Positions 11,798-22,420 are shown, counted from the first letter of the stretch. The stretch: DNA of 64,000 bases from Mytilus californianus (GCF_021869535.1 NW_026262701.1:8137501-8201500); one strand, 5' to 3'. The notes: generated by a model not told the origin, from the sequence alone. Numbers and translations are program-made.

Positions 11798-13832
11798 ATG
11801 TTATTACCAATCAAGTCAGTCTTTTTAGCCTTAATTTTGAGAAAATGGTTGAGGGGTACAAGAAATGATTTTACCAGAAACATGTACATTCCATATCACT
11901 TTTTGCTTTTCAAATTTCTTAGATATATATTTTTTTTAATCATTTATAACAAAGACGTTGAAATAATATGCATTTTGTTCATAAAACAGAGAAAAATCAC
12001 AAATTTACAAAATTGACAGTATGGTAAATTTGACACAAAAAAGCATCAAAATATGACAAAACTTTCTTATATTAACACCTAGCTATAGTTTTTTTAAGTT
12101 AAATTTATTCAAATTGGTCCACTTCATCATTATTGAAAGTATGAAAAAAAAGTTTAATTGTGGAACTGTGAATTTTTTCACGATAATAGCCCAAAAATTG
12201 GTAAAAATTGATGAAGAATGGGAAAATCATCAAAATTGGGTACTTTCAAAGGGCCGTAGCAAAAAAAGAAGTGCACCACCATATGATGTTTTCTTCACAA
12301 ATTATTTTTTTAGTCATATAAACCCAAAAATCAGGTTAAGAAAAAAAGTTTAATTCTAGAAAGTTTTGGCTCCTCAGAGGTGTACATCCTTAAGGAGAAA
12401 TGATAAAGATTTCGCCTGGTCTCACTGAAGCTTAATGCAAAAAATGAAAGAAATTAATATTCAGTGAATGTGAATTAAAATAAAAATTTACAGTGTTTAA
12501 AACTAAACTTGTTGTAAATTTAACTTATGACAAAAACAATTGCTTCAAGAATAAGATCCAACATAAAATTTCTCACTTTCAAAAAGCTACAGTGACCGGA
12601 AACATTGATGTTCAATGCCGGCAATCTATACATACAACCTTGTCTTTGTTTTAATTTCCAAAAATGAGCAATTTAGATTCATAATATTTCATCCTGTTTT
12701 AACAAATACTTTATTGTTTTCAACTGAAAATAATTTCTTAGATTCTAAATTAGTTTTTGAATTAAAAACTTATTTGTATTTTATATTCACTGTCTCGTTA
12801 ATTCAAAGCACATGGGGTAGTATTAACGGGGATCGTATTTTATAACGTTTTAGAATCAAAAACTTTACTTCACATATTATACCTATAATTTTAATTTGCT
12901 TATATTTTAAATATTCGGAAATAATGAATCCACAAACTAGATGGAATAATTTATATAATCTCGTCTTAGGCGAGAAACATAATGGTATAAAGAAGTCCGT
13001 CCGTGCTTATGTCTGTCCGTCTGTCAACAGTGGCGAAGGAGTGCGCTAACACAAACTTCTGAAATTGACGCGACAAAAAACCCCACACATCTAGTATAAT
13101 ATAATAGTCAAATAGTCTGTAAGTTAGCCAGTGTCATACATCATTTCTCTTTTTATTTTCAATGATTTTGCTAATGAGAGGGAAAGGACAAAAACAGACT
13201 TTCGTTTCTAAAGCGGCGTAAAAGGTTATTTCGAACAATTTTTCATTCCGACGGATGGTGTTTCTGAAGGTTTGCGTGGCAACAACATCATGAGATCTGA
13301 TACTGATAAATGCATGTGATCTCTTGTATTACCGGATAATAAAGTAGGTGAATATATATTTAAATGTGGGTTTCAAACGACCAATTTGCAATTTTTTCAA
13401 AAAGTGCGCCAGCAAGCTTAGGAAAACTTGTACTATGACGTCAGATTCAATGTTCTGAGGAAAGACAACTCTTTTCTTCAAAACGAACGAGAAAAAAACC
13501 TGAAAATTACTCATAACTTTTTTGAAAGGTCGGTGACATATACTTTTTTTTGCTTTATTTTGAAGAGTACACATGACACTTTCCTTCTTGAAATTTTTAT
13601 GAAGAAGTCACTGGTAAATATTTTTCAATTATGGAAACGTTTTTCATTCTTACGTTTTATTTTTGGCGGGAATGAAATAAATCATATTTTTTAAGATCAA
13701 AACAGTAAGTCTCAAACTCTTGAACCTGTATTTGATAGACACAAATCTACTGTTTAACGTGAAACAAGAATTATGCTTGTAAGTTTGATATAATGGGATT
13801 TTTGGGGAGTTTAAATAACAAGCACATATCAT
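11798..13832. other. AT-rich interior of the nested element without a supported gene
   Basis: Small frames at 11,798-12,016, 12,114-12,353, 12,615-12,845, 13,428-13,694 and, on the minus strand, 13,329-13,574 and 13,650-13,832 are 60 to 88 codons long. They are low in complexity, rich in Phe, Ile, Lys and Asn, and show no motif. A full CRE-type palindrome TGACGTCA lies at 13,436-13,443. I regard the stretch as non-coding transposon filler. Confidence 0.55.
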
Positions 13833-13998
13833 GTTAATATTAGGGAAAACACGAAACTGAGGTTGCTATAGTGACAAAACTAAGTCGGTGACCCCCATTT
13901 TTTTTCATCATATTTTGTTCCTCAAATCATGAAATACCTTCACACAAAATTTTAAGGAAAAATCACTGGTAGAACGGAATAGGCTGTTTGGTCTTTAA

Positions 13999-14382
13999 AG
14001 TACATGATGTGAAGTTGACGTTGCATGGTGTTAGCTTGCAGATGGATACTGCTCGGTCATACACTTCGATAGCTATGATAACAAATAAAATGAATAGCTA
14101 AAATGTATGGTGCTGACATGTTATTAATAAATGTTGAGCTGAGAATGTACGATGTTATATCATTGTGATATTACGATAGATCTATCATGCCATCTGTTGA
14201 TTTAAAACACCATGATGCACAGTTGAAAGTACATGATGTTAAGTTAAGATAACACGATGCTACACTACTATATTGAAACGAAAGGCTTACCATACAATTT
14301 GTTGACTTAAAACAACACGATGCAACGTGTTAAGCTAAGATGCTCATTTGAAACTACACGACGTACAGTTGAAATTTTGTAA
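13999..14382 (+). repeat. Left inverted arm, inner part
   Basis: This pairs with 14,826-15,209 on the other strand. It begins AGTACATGATGTGAAG directly after the second TTAA and ends at GAAATTTTGTAA. From about 14,140 it contains diverged copies of the ~105-bp repeat that continues into the loop. Confidence 0.88.
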
Positions 14383-14825
14383 TGTTAAGCTACGATAGTA
14401 CGATGTTATATCATTATAATGCCACAATAGACTTATTATACAATTTGCTCATTTAGAACTACACAACGTACAGTTGAAAGTACGTGATGTTAAGCTAAGA
14501 TGGCACGTTGTTATATCATTAGAATGTCACGATAGGCTTACCACACGATATGCTCGTTTAAAACTACACGACGTACAGTTGAAAGTGCGTGATGTTGAGC
14601 TATGATAGCAATATCTTATGTCATTATAATATCACGGTAGGCTTGCCATACAATATGCTTATTTAAAACTACACGACGTACAGTTGAAAGTACGTGTTGT
14701 TCAGCTAAGACAGCACGATGTTATATCATTATAATGTCACGATAGGCTTATTATACAATTTGCTCATTTAAAATTACACCACGTACAGCTGAAAGTGCGT
14801 GATGTTAAGCTAAGATAGCACGTTG
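14383..14825. repeat. ~105-bp tandem repeats forming the loop of the foldback element
   Basis: About four copies of a 105-bp unit can be lined up through CGATGTTATATCATTATAAT-like words at 14,401, 14,506, 14,610 and 14,716, with a start of the next at 14,821. Each unit carries a CACGACGTACAGTTGAAAGT-like block and a GTTAAGCTAAGATAGCAC-like block. Copies differ from each other much more than the two arms do, so the array is older than the arm duplication. Confidence 0.82.
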
Positions 14826-15450
14826 TTACAAAATTTCAACTGTACGTCGTGTAGTTTCAAGTGAGCATCTTAGCTTAACACGTTGCATCGTGTTGTTTTA
14901 AGTCAACAAATTGTATGGTAAGCCTTTCGTTTCAATATAGTAGTGTAGCATCGTGTTATCTTAACTTAACATCATGTACTCTCAACTGTGCATCATGGTG
15001 TTTTAAATCAACAGATTGCATGATAGACCTATCGTAATATCACAATGATATAACATCGTACATTCTCAGCTCAACATTTATTAATAACATGTCAGCACCA
15101 TACATTTTAGCTATTCATTTTATTTGTTATCATAGCTATCGAATTGTATGACTGAGCAGTATCCATCTGCAAGCTAACATCATGCAACGTCAACTTCACA
15201 TCATGTACTTTAAACCCAACGTTACGTGTGTTTGGCATATCATCACAACATCGTGACTTATCATTATACTATCACGACTAAAGCACTTGTCATTGCAAGT
15301 CAACATTGTGCAAATTCAACTTAGCATATTGTAATTTAGATTTAGCATTTTGATGACTCAATTCAACATCACGCTGTCTTAACTTTACATTTTAAGCTTC
15401 AGCATAACGTTTTGTAAATATCTAATATATGACAGCTGAGGCTTTCCATA
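14826..15450 (-). repeat. Right inverted arm, uninterrupted
   Basis: This is the full 625-bp reverse-complement partner of the left arm. It retains the empty insertion site CTTTAAAC, with TTAA at 15,210-15,213, lying 237-240 bases from the outer end exactly as the occupied TTAA does on the left. Visible differences from the left arm are scattered single bases. Confidence 0.9.
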
Positions 15451-15456
15451 GACTAA

Positions 15457-15899
15457 TGTCAAATTGTTCTAAATATCTGAAGAAATAAAACAAAACATCT
15501 GTTATTTGATTTTTAAGGATGTGAATTTAAGCATGAATTCAATTTGGGTACTCCTCATTACAGAATCATGGATCGTTTGGAGGTCGGTTCAAACCCGTTT
15601 TTCTATGATTCAATATGGATTCAAAATTAAATTGGTTGAACTGTATAGTAAATAAGGATACATCTACAAAAAAACACAGAATGGAAACTTTTGTCTGTAT
15701 CATAAACGTAGGTGAAAAAACTGTCAAAATAGGTGCAATTTGGGTACCCTCACGTTACATGTTTTAATGTAAATTTAAGCATTTTCAAAACATAAAAACT
15801 TAAATTTAAATGAGTCTCATTCATTCAACATGAATATGTCTTAGATTTAGAAATATTAATCCCACAAAATCCTATGAAAATGGGAAATAAGAAGCAACC
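15457..15899. other. Unassigned AT-rich spacer
   Basis: No gene is seen. The phrase CAATTTGGGTAC occurs twice, near 15,540 and 15,735, in similar contexts, suggesting a small diverged duplication. Otherwise nothing stands out. Confidence 0.5.
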
Positions 15900-16629
15900 T
15901 TAACCTGAAAGATAACATATATCAAAAATAACGTACCAGCTAAAGTTAGTGAACACACAGGGAAATTACTAACAACCTTAAAAAGATAACATATATCAAA
16001 ATAACATACCTTCTCTAGTCAGTGAATAATAGTGACATTACTAATAGCCTTAAAAAGATAGCATTTATCAAAAATAACATACAAGCTCTAGTCCGTGAAC
16101 ACACAGGGAAAATACTAACAGCTTTAACAAGATAGCATATACTAGTATCAAAACTAACGTACCAGCTAAAGCCAGTGAACACACAGGGAAATTACTAACA
16201 GCCTTAAAAAGATAACGTATATCAAAACTAACGTACCAGCTAAAATCAGTGAACACACAGGGAAATTACTAACAACCTTAAAAAGATAACATATATCAAA
16301 AATAACTTACCAGCTAAAATCAGTGAACACACAGGGAAATTACTAACAACCTTAAAAAGATCATATATCAAAAATAACTTACCAGCTAAAATCAGTGAAC
16401 ACACAGGGAAATTACTAACAGCCTTAACAAGATAACATATACTAGTATCAAAACTATCGTACCAGCTAGATTCAGTGAACACTCAGGGAAAATATTAACA
16501 ACCTTAAAAAGATAACATATATCAAAAATAACTTACCAGCTAAAGTCAGTGAACACACAGGGAAATTACTAACAGCCTTAACAAGATAACGTATAACAAA
16601 AATTACATACCAGCTCTAGTTGGTGAATA
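15900..16629. repeat. 72-80-bp tandem repeat array, about 9.5 copies
   Basis: The block AGTGAACACACAGGGAAAT recurs, exactly or with changes, at about 15,948, 16,021, 16,095, 16,174, 16,248, 16,322, 16,394, 16,474, 16,548 and 16,622. Spacings are 72-80 bp. Two units are longer because ACTAGT-type bases are inserted (near 16,141 and 16,441). On the minus strand each unit reads TTCACTGA, then AGCTGGTAAGTT or AGCTGGTACGTT, close to a splice-donor consensus, followed by AT-rich sequence. Two minus-strand frames (62 and 78 codons, 16,068-16,482) merely follow the repeat. I see no evidence of a real exon, but tandem duplication of an exon edge or intron piece is possible. Confidence 0.88.
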
Positions 16630-17048
16630 GTTCCTAAATAGTTTGTACATAAATCAAGTTTTCATCTTTTTCATCCTGCAGTCAACTTTATATTGACAGA
16701 TTAATTGAACTTAGTTTTTACACAGTATTTAACTTTATTGCGCTTGGTAGCAACAGATGTATTTAAGCCAGTTAATATATAAACAATTTATCACAAATAC
16801 TGGTTTCTTAACAGGGATGCAGCTTTACTCAGGACTTTATACATTTGACAATATGCTGAATACAAAATTAAGCCTAATTTACTTCTTCATAAATAATGTA
16901 AATATATACATGTGCTATATGTATACGTCAAAACTTCATGAATGTCACTTTTCTAATTTTCTAATTTATAATTTAATCAATAAAACGGGACATTTTATAG
17001 TATGATTATAGTATTGACAGCCCATTTAATCCTTGATGGTGAATTTAT
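16630..17048. other. Unassigned AT-rich spacer
   Basis: No gene or repeat is recognised. An 82-codon plus-strand frame at 16,757-17,005 is rich in Tyr, Asn and Ile, as expected by chance in AT-rich DNA. Confidence 0.5.
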
Positions 17049-17272
17049 GAACTAAACTATGACTTCTCAAGTTAAAAAAAGGTCCTGCGATTTCTCTATC
17101 ATTTGAACTAAACTATGACTTCTCAAGTTAAAAAAAGGTCCTGCGATTTCTCTATCATTTGAACTAAACTATGACTTCTCAAGTTAAAAAAAGGTCCTGC
17201 GATTTCTCTATCATTTGAACTAAACTATGACTTCTCAAGTTAAAAAAAGGTCCTGCGATTTCTCTATCATTT
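17049..17272. repeat. Four identical 56-bp tandem repeats
   Basis: A 56-bp unit starting GAACTAAACTATGACTTCTC repeats four times without any difference (starts 17,049, 17,105, 17,161 and 17,217). A fifth copy breaks off after GAACT at 17,273. Complete identity suggests very recent expansion, or an error in assembly or read correction. Confidence 0.97.
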
Positions 17273-18480
17273 GAACTTATCTTTTTTGTTTGTTTTTCCT
17301 CAAATCACGTGAAATAAATACGTTCTACTTGAGAAAAACAGTTGCGGGTAAAACATGCGGAATGGACGCATCATTTCGAATTGGTCGACTCGAGGTAATA
17401 CTCGTAAAATGGATGTTTTAACGTTTATTGTCCGTTTACTAGTATGTCACGCTAAAATCTACTCCGTTTGCTTCTTCTGTTCCCTCATTTTCTTCCGCTG
17501 ATATAAACAATGTAAAGGCTGTAGGTTACAGGCTGCAAGGCACGGTTATGGACTTTGCTCTGTGGTTCTGCCTCTCTTTTTTCTGAATCTTAATTTTTGT
17601 CGGAGTCATTTCAAATATTTCTTTTGTTTTAAGACCGTACGGTCACCTTTAATTGCTTACTTCCACGTCATTTGAACTCTTGTAGACATGCCACCTCTCC
17701 TTATCTTTCTATAGACATGCAAACAAATAAATATTTTCCTCCCATTCTATGTTTAGAATCAACAATTGATGAATTGAATCAGATGTTATTTCTCTTAACA
17801 TTTCACTATTTTAACTGTTATTAAAATTGAATATTTAATGATTTAGTTACAATTTGTTTGGTTGCTTTCTAATTGACATTTGCACCACATTTGTTAATAT
17901 TAATTGTTTAAGGTCAGAAAGTACCTAACAGCCACTGATGCCTATTCCCTAGGACCCAACACATCGTGTTTCTGCAGTACAGAATATGACACACACTATG
18001 ATATAAGTTAACGTGGTTCAAATGAAGGGCGGATGCTTCTTCATGAGCATTGAACTAATGAAATAAACGACAGTGATTTTGATAATCTATAGACCTTACT
18101 GATCTTACGGACAATATTAGCCGACCCAACAGAGCTCAAAGATTTGAATGATAATAAGATTGCGGAATTCAAAATAGGAATCAGGTACATTCAGTCATGA
18201 AAACGCAAAGGACCATATAATTCTACTGACCAGAGGGAAAGATACAGAAGCAATTTAGCATATAATTACTAATGAGTGTAATAGCACATAATACAATGGA
18301 CATATGAGGTAATTTTGTTATTGGATTTTTTCTACTTCGTGTTTATTAAACCAACTGTTTATCTACTATCTTAATTTGAATATGATTTTTATAGTACGTA
18401 CCTTTACTATCACTTCTCTCTACAGATAAGTCTAATCATGCGTGTTAATATGTGGTATATATCAATGTTTACTTGAAAAA
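17273..18480. other. Unassigned AT-rich DNA
   Basis: No gene or RNA is recognised. Open frames are under 60 codons. Nothing repetitive is visible beyond short T and A runs. Confidence 0.5.
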
Positions 18481-19094
18481 GCTATTCAGGGGCGTTTCCA
18501 GGATATTTGAAAGAGGGGCGTAGAATGCAAAAAATTTTTTGGACCTTTTTTTGTCAAAAAAAACATAAAATAATTGTGAAATGCACTAATGTAACGGTTC
18601 CTGACTTGGAGCATGTATATTTTATAGTTAAAGTGTCAGGGTTCGATATTTTTATGCCGAATTCTCTCCATTAATTGTCTATGGTATATTAAAATGATTG
18701 GATGGATCTTAACAGCAGTAGACCAATAACGAGAAATTCCAAATTCTATGGTATAGGGCGTTACTTTACATTTCAATAGTCCTAGGCCAGGATTTTATGA
18801 ACGGGAGGCGTAATTCCGGTTGCCCTGGTATAGGGTCCATGGGGGAAATTCAGAAGCTCCTGGATTTCAACAATTTAGCATCAAATTATGAAGTATTATA
18901 ACAGACTCTATGATAGACAAATTGGTGAAAATAGTCTGCCTTCGGATCATTCAAATTATGTATTGATTAACATGTGGATATCAAATCTTTGGAAGAAGTT
19001 GTAAATTCAGTTAAAAGGTTATATGAAATGGGCATGAAAAATAAAAAATAAATCTTTAACGATAGCTTTTTCTGAACTTTTGATATATATATAT
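18481..19094. repeat. Probable dispersed-repeat debris (GGGGCGT-containing)
   Basis: The phrases GGGGCGTTTCCAGG (18,490) and GGGGCGTAGAATGC (18,516), followed by AT-rich DNA and GGGAGGCGTAATTCC (18,801), look like pieces of dispersed repeats. A related inverted phrase with TACGCC and CCCGCCTC lies at 20,075-20,106. I cannot set ends or name a family. Confidence 0.3.
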
Positions 19095-19166
19095 AACTCT
19101 GTGGTCGGGTTGTTGTCTCTTTGACACATTCCCCATTTCCATTCTCATTTTTAATTTTATATATAC
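19095..19166 (-). repeat. Fragment of the mussel-type repeat seen in full at 21,190
   Basis: Read on the minus strand, this fragment matches 21,200-21,260 closely: TATAAAATT, GAGAATGGAAA, GTCAAAGAGACAACAACCCG and then ACCA. Differences include CG versus TG or CA sites, as expected from decay of methylated CpGs. It is a short truncated copy in inverse orientation about 2 kb from the longer one. Confidence 0.8.
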
Positions 19167-19344
19167 CCGTTTTGTTAAAATATACCTTTTCACTGTTTTG
19201 GTCTTTTGGAAAATGTTGTTTGTGCTGTATTTAGACCCCTTTACCAAGAAATTTGTTTTTCATGCACACGTATAAAAATTACGGTTTTTATTCAACACAA
19301 TCATAGGTTTGAACGATGTTTTCAATTTAGTAGATATAAAAAGA

Positions 19345-19640
19345 TGTGGTATGAATGCCAATGAGACAACTCTCCATCCAAGTCACAATTTATAAAAGTA
19401 AACCATTATAGGTCAAAGTACGATCTTCAACACGGAGCCTTGGCTCACACCGAACAGCAAGCTATAACAGGCCCCAAAACTACTAGTGTAAAACCATTCA
19501 AACGAGAAAACCAACGGTCTAATCTATATAAGAAACGAGAAACACTTATGAACCACATCAACAAACGACAACTACTGAATATCAGATTCCTGACTTAGGA
19601 CAGGTGCAAACAGTTGCAGCGGGTTTAAACGTTTTAATGG
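19345..19640 (+). repeat. Dispersed repeat of mussel type
   Basis: The block with GGTATGAATGCCAATGAGAC, CTCCATCCAAGTCACAATTT, CCTTGGCTCACACCGAACAG and GACTTAGGACAGGTGCAAAC is one I recognise from memory as widespread in Mytilus sequences. The plus strand can be read as a broken coding-like stretch, so it may derive from a mobile element's coding part. The element class is not certain. Naming rests on memory only. A repeat-library search would settle it. Confidence 0.6.
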
Positions 19641-19656
19641 TACCAAACATTCACTC

Positions 19657-19938
19657 TTATCGGAAACAATAGTGTAACATTGTATTTATAATACCCCGTT
19701 CTAGATAGTCAAATCTGACCCCTTCCAATGCAAGGCGAAAAAAACATAACCCCATTTCAGACAATTTAGCTGAAAATGCAACCCCGTTTGTCGGAACATA
19801 CCCGGTATCATATATATAGCGAGTATTCCCCGGGTAGATGTAGAATGGCCATTGGGGAAGTGTCACACAAAACAACCATTTCATGTATAGATTTACTGAC
19901 CGCTTTGGTTGATTAAAAAAGGTGTCCAAGTCACCCAT
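19657..19938 (-). pseudogene. 93-codon open frame in repeat-like DNA, probably mobile-element remnant
   Basis: A minus-strand frame of 93 codons opens at ATG (19,936-19,938) and includes the segment GVAFSAKLSEMGLCFFRLAL around residues 53-72. The composition is more protein-like than other frames here, and I associate this segment with repeated sequences in mussels. It directly follows the dispersed repeat on the plus strand. It has no recognised domain and no sign of neighbouring exons. I read it as a remnant of a repeat, with a small chance of a real short exon. Confidence 0.3.
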
Positions 19939-21189
19939 CGGATGGGGGAATCAGTATAAAAAGAAATCAGAGAGTGTGTTTAATTAATGAATATGATAAA
20001 TTGCCATATTCAATACAATATAAGCAGATAACGATTTTTTTATTCTTTTTTTTTTTAAAGGGGGGGGGGGGGGCGTACGCCTATTACGCCCTTACCTGAA
20101 CCCGCCTCTGCTATTTACACTAACCGCCGTCCTAAAAATTCAGCTATGGTCAACATCATGATTTACTGTTAAGTAGCTGTATGATTCAGTTTCAATTGGT
20201 CTGTGATTGGAGACAGTTGGATTTTCCATTTTAGTGTGTATGTTATAACTGTGATCGCAACTATCAGCGTTTCCCACTCTATATGTACACTGTGTCTAAA
20301 CTAACCCGGCAAAAAATGTTTGGACTCAGTGTAGTATCTAATATTCGGTAGGATTTTTGTTTATCTACTAGTATTTGTTTTTTTTATGATAATGATGATT
20401 ATAAATACACATATAACTATTTTCGATTGTGAGATGTAATATTTTCTACAACGGTTCTAAATTAACGGAGAAATAAGTAAAACGGCACGTCAAAATGATG
20501 AATTTTATTTAAGTGAACCTTGCCTCGAATTTGTTTAATTTCTCGTTAAATTGTGCACATTGCACGGAAAGAAAGATATTAAAACATGGAGATTGCAAGA
20601 CTAGTCACTTTCAGCACCTCAATATTTGTATTAATGTGCATGGAACGAAAGAAATGGGTCATGTCAAAATTAAAAGACCCGTTTTTTTCAATGTTTACGA
20701 CCCGGTTTCGTCCTAAAATTTCACAAAGCAGGACCCTGTTTTATCATAGAAAACAATGCATTATCGTATAACGTAGATTAAAATCCGTCGTTTAACGGGA
20801 GTTTGATGGTCAGTTTCTTTCAGAGGACAAAGTATCATCTATTTGAATCCCTAAACGCTTGAATTCCTGCTTTATTGGAATTTTTTTTTTTAATTTTGCT
20901 TTGTATAAAAACGAATACTTTTACGGCGAAATACAAAGAAATGAAGGTTGTAACGCAATTTGATGTTTAAGCTCTCTGTACTTATTTTATATGGATTATG
21001 TAAATTTAAACTTAGATAGTATATATGCACGGCCTTGAAAATTGAAGGACGCACATTTGATATTTGATTTATTGGACAACATAATGGTTATCTTTATAAA
21101 TATTCCACTCTACCTAGGGGTGTAATCTTTCCTATGATCGTCTGAAAAAAATATTCTGAACATTAAATGATCATTATAAAGCAAGAGAA
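19939..21189. other. Unassigned AT-rich DNA with one poly-G tract
   Basis: A run of 14 G lies at 20,060-20,073 after a T-rich run. Two overlapping plus frames of 67 and 61 codons (20,513-20,771) have no recognisable motif. No gene is supported. Confidence 0.5.
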
Positions 21190-21899
21190 TAAGGCAAAAA
21201 TGTATAAAATTGAGAATGGAAACGGAGAATGCGTCAAAGAGACAACAACCCGACCAAAGAGCAGAAAACAGCCCAAGGCCACTAATGGGTCTTCAACACA
21301 GCGAGAAAATACCGCACCCGGAGGCGGGCTACAGCTGGCCCCTAAATAAAAATTTATAATAGTTCAGCTAAAATAGACATCACACTAAACTCCGAAACAT
21401 ATAAATGAATGCGGCGGGGTTAAATATGTTTTGTGGGATCTCAACTCCCCCCTATACCTCTAGCCAATGTGGCATAAACAATCACACAGAAATACGCACA
21501 GTAAAATTCAGTTTAAAAGAAGTCCGAGTCCGATGTTAGAATAGGTAACAGAAGAAACTAAGGAAAATGACAATGATTAACATAAATCAGCAAAGGACTA
21601 CTAGCAGTTACTGACATGCCAGCTCCAGGCCTTTATTCAACTGACTGAAAGATTATGTCTTCATCGTATGAAAATCAAGCACAATCCCTCTCGTTAGGGT
21701 TTTAGTATCATACCATCATAAAATATACGATATAAAAACACAACCCGTATCATGCCAACAACTGGTTTTAGAATAAATGTGTTTATTTCGGATGCAAAGA
21801 CCCTATGAGTGAATCAATATCAATTCCAAAAAATGCATCTTTATAATAACCTGACAACATTATCGTAACTATATCCCTTCTGAATAAATCTGTTTAAAG
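21190..21899 (+). repeat. Long dispersed repeat of mussel type
   Basis: The block starts near ATGTATAAAATTGAGAATGG and runs through GTCAAAGAGACAACAACCCG, ACCGCACCCGGAGGCGGGC, GAATGCGGCGGGGTTAAAT, GACATGCCAGCTCCAGGCC and ATCATGCCAACAACTGGTT. I recognise all of these from memory as one common Mytilus repeat, usually contiguous. Its first 150 bases form a 60-codon open frame (21,167-21,349) that is a shadow of the repeat rather than a gene. A truncated inverse copy lies at 19,095-19,166. The repeat seems to break off at about 21,899, where a different repeat begins. Confidence 0.65.
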
Positions 21900-22344
21900 G
21901 GGCACTAGCTATGAGATATATAAAAAAATTAATGTATGATTTTTTTTGGTTCAATCATTAATGAAAGTGAAATAGTGAAATATAAATTCGCTTTTAGCAG
22001 CCAATATGGTTCAATTTTGTCAAATTAAGCTAAGAAACATTGATGATGAATTATTCACTTGCAAGTGAATAATTCGACCTCATTGAATCCGTATTCATGT
22101 GAACTTCAATTTAACCCCTTAGCTAGAGATAGATAATGCATGCATTGTGCGTGTCAATGTATTTAAAGGAAAAGAATGTCAACATTGAAAGTGAAACAAA
22201 GGTAAATAATTTTATTGACTGATTCGATCCACAAAAAATCATTCTTTTACAGGCAAAAATGACGATTAACATATAGTTTTAATCTATGATACGAAATTAA
22301 ACAGACCTAGAAAAAATCTAATTGCACGATTTCGATATCTTATT
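21900..22344 (+). repeat. Second dispersed repeat, starting GGGGCACTAGCTATGAG
   Basis: Beginning at about 21,899 with GGGGCACTAGCTATGAGATA and running to about 22,330, this block looks like another mussel-type dispersed repeat (recognition from memory, moderate). It follows TTTAAA directly, which would fit an insertion at a TTAA-type site into the preceding repeat or a junction of two elements. It contains a perfect 28-base palindrome at 22,048-22,075. Confidence 0.45.
22048..22075. repeat. Perfect 28-bp palindrome
   Basis: GAATTATTCACTTG is followed without a gap by its reverse complement CAAGTGAATAATTC. A cruciform or a dimeric protein site could form. It most likely belongs to the dispersed repeat around it. 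Confidence 0.95.
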
Positions 22345-22381
22345 AGGTCTTTCCACTTTTCTGTGGAAAGACCTATTGGTT

Positions 22382-22420
22382 TTCTTCTTCTTCTTCTGAT
22401 TATTATTATTATTATTATTT
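22382..22420. repeat. (TTC)n and (TTA)n microsatellite
   Basis: Five TTC triplets (22,382 onward) are followed by about six TTA triplets and a T run. It sits directly inside the left hairpin of the Helentron-like element, a usual position for microsatellites in that group. Confidence 0.9.

Larger units (their letters stand above)
10700..13994. mobile_element. Nested TTAA-type non-autonomous DNA transposon, 3,295 bp
   Basis: The segment begins AGACCAAACAGCCTATT and ends with its exact 17-base reverse complement (13,978-13,994). It is flanked by TTAA on both sides (10,696-10,699 and 13,995-13,998). The uninterrupted partner arm has a single TTAA at the mirror position (15,210-15,213), which proves insertion with TTAA duplication. 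TTAA target duplication is typical of piggyBac-like transposons. The ends here do not start with the CCY bases usual for piggyBac, so the family is open. A 6-bp TTTAAA duplication with a 15-base terminal repeat fits equally well. The interior is AT-rich with frames of at most 88 codons (13,428-13,694) and no transposase, so it is non-autonomous or decayed. Confidence 0.85.
10459..15450. mobile_element. Foldback element with 625-bp inverted arms, interrupted by a nested insertion
   Basis: The outer ends TATGGAAAGCCTCAGCTG (10,459 onward) and its reverse complement (ending at 15,450) are inverted copies. They are flanked by a direct GACTAA (10,453-10,458 and 15,451-15,456), a likely target-site duplication. 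The left arm is 10,459-10,699 plus 13,999-14,382 (241 + 384 = 625 bp). The right arm is 14,826-15,450 (625 bp), and the match is nearly perfect. The loop, 14,383-14,825, is tandem repeats. Removing the nested insertion and its extra TTAA leaves an element of 1,693 bp. There is no transposase, so it is non-autonomous, and the superfamily is not clear from the ends. The architecture resembles Foldback-type or long-TIR MITE-like elements. The six-base duplication call could shift by a base. Confidence 0.88.

Noticed and set aside
13436..13443. CRE site TGACGTCA
   Set aside because: One eight-base match inside transposon filler with no gene nearby.
15580..15602. GGTTCAAACCC word resembling a tRNA or SINE B box
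   Set aside because: No A-box at the right distance and no cloverleaf could be made.
16068..16482. Minus-strand coding repeats (SNFPVCSL-type) as a repeat protein
   Set aside because: The frames are short, broken by stops within few units, and unit lengths vary between 72 and 80 bp, so a frame is not maintained.
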